Assembly (NCBI RefSeq): GCF_014649875.1
Contig: NZ_BMTW01000001.1
Coordinates: 868,001 to 932,000, forward strand
Origin: Streptomyces rubiginosohelvolus
Lineage (GTDB): Bacteria; Actinomycetota; Actinomycetes; Streptomycetales; Streptomycetaceae
Length of the DNA: 64,000 nt
Direction: 5' to 3'
The notes beneath the pieces are model-generated. The model searched no databases, had not been told where the DNA came from, and saw only the letters and a list, made by a program, of their open reading frames with translations. The position numbers and the translations under genes are program-made. Position 1 is the stretch's first letter. Every line of letters begins with the position of its first letter. Positions 63,938-64,000 of this stretch are shown here, piece after piece.

Positions 63938-64000
63938 TCAGGCCTCGACGAGCTCCACCTGGACCTCGACCTCGACCGGTGCGTCCAGCGGCAGCACGGC
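63938..64000 (-). CDS. RidA/YjgF-family protein, C-terminal 20 codons only
   Basis: Translation of the minus strand gives AVLPLDAPVEVEVQVELVEA and a stop, matching the last strand of RidA-type enamine/imine deaminases (L-P-x-x-A-x-V-E-V-E). The rest lies beyond the window. The mycobacterial order (MBL protein Rv3677c then RidA-like Rv3678c, from memory) fits. Family call rests on 20 residues plus synteny. Confidence 0.65.
   Translation of the reverse strand, partial: AVLPLDAPVEVEVQVELVEA

Overview
The window is about 72% G+C, with GTG starts, ATGA-type stop/start overlaps and a strong third-position G/C bias. The genes present (bldG, otsA/otsB/gpgS, a Tad secretion cluster, marP, hppA and a 6S-like RNA locus) are those of a Streptomyces chromosome or a very close relative. 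The gene orders match, from memory and without a search, two blocks of the S. coelicolor core: the groEL2/cold-shock/threonine-synthase/trehalose block (1-7.8 kb) and the topA-bldG-tad-acs-nth-crp block (21-64 kb). The second block also keeps the order known from mycobacteria: holB, topA, helicase, tad, HAD hydrolase, acs, hydrolase, marP, nudix, nth, crp, MBL hydrolase.

Layout. 1-4.4 kb, minus strand: groEL (3' end cut by the window edge) behind a double CIRCE operator, a cold-shock gene, then a MoaD-like sulfur carrier ending in Gly-Gly-Cys together with a threonine-synthase-family enzyme behind a complete SAM-I type riboswitch. 4.5-7.8 kb: gpgS, otsA and otsB (compatible solutes). 7.9-13.2 kb: a two-gene ABC exporter divergent from a NarL-type two-component system, with a 30-bp palindrome between them. 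13.3-15.8 kb: an ABC transporter plus YtrA-type GntR regulator operon with a palindromic operator. 15.8-21.1 kb, the most irregular part: a low-complexity membrane protein, an MMPL transporter, two ArsR-type paralogues flanking a C-terminally truncated phosphopantetheinyl transferase, and tRNA-Thr(CGU).

21.2-34 kb: a secreted peptidase-like lipoprotein, holB, a three-part MFS/thymidylate kinase/coiled-coil fusion, topA with a Lys-Ala tail, a methyltransferase and a lipoprotein. 34.3-38.1 kb: the proton-pumping pyrophosphatase and the anti-sigma/bldG developmental switch. 38.2-46.3 kb: an Hrq1/MrfA-like helicase and a compact tad locus (cpaE, tadA, tadB, tadC, pilin-like, two TadE-like). 46.8-49.1 kb: a HAD phosphatase, the probable 6S-like/Ms1-type RNA and a Fic-fold protein with a degenerate active site. 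49.2-64 kb: a CooC-like ATPase, a polysaccharide deacetylase lipoprotein, acsA, nhaA, a holin-like protein, an epoxide-hydrolase-like enzyme, marP, two NUDIX hydrolases, nth, crp, an MBL hydrolase and the end of a ridA gene.

The strongest candidate for an unusual system is the SAM riboswitch/threonine-synthase-family/sulfur-carrier unit at 2.6-4.35 kb. It looks like a methionine-branch sulfur-transfer route rather than ordinary threonine synthesis. The structured RNA at 47.8-48.0 kb, the degenerate Fic protein and the kinase fusion are next.
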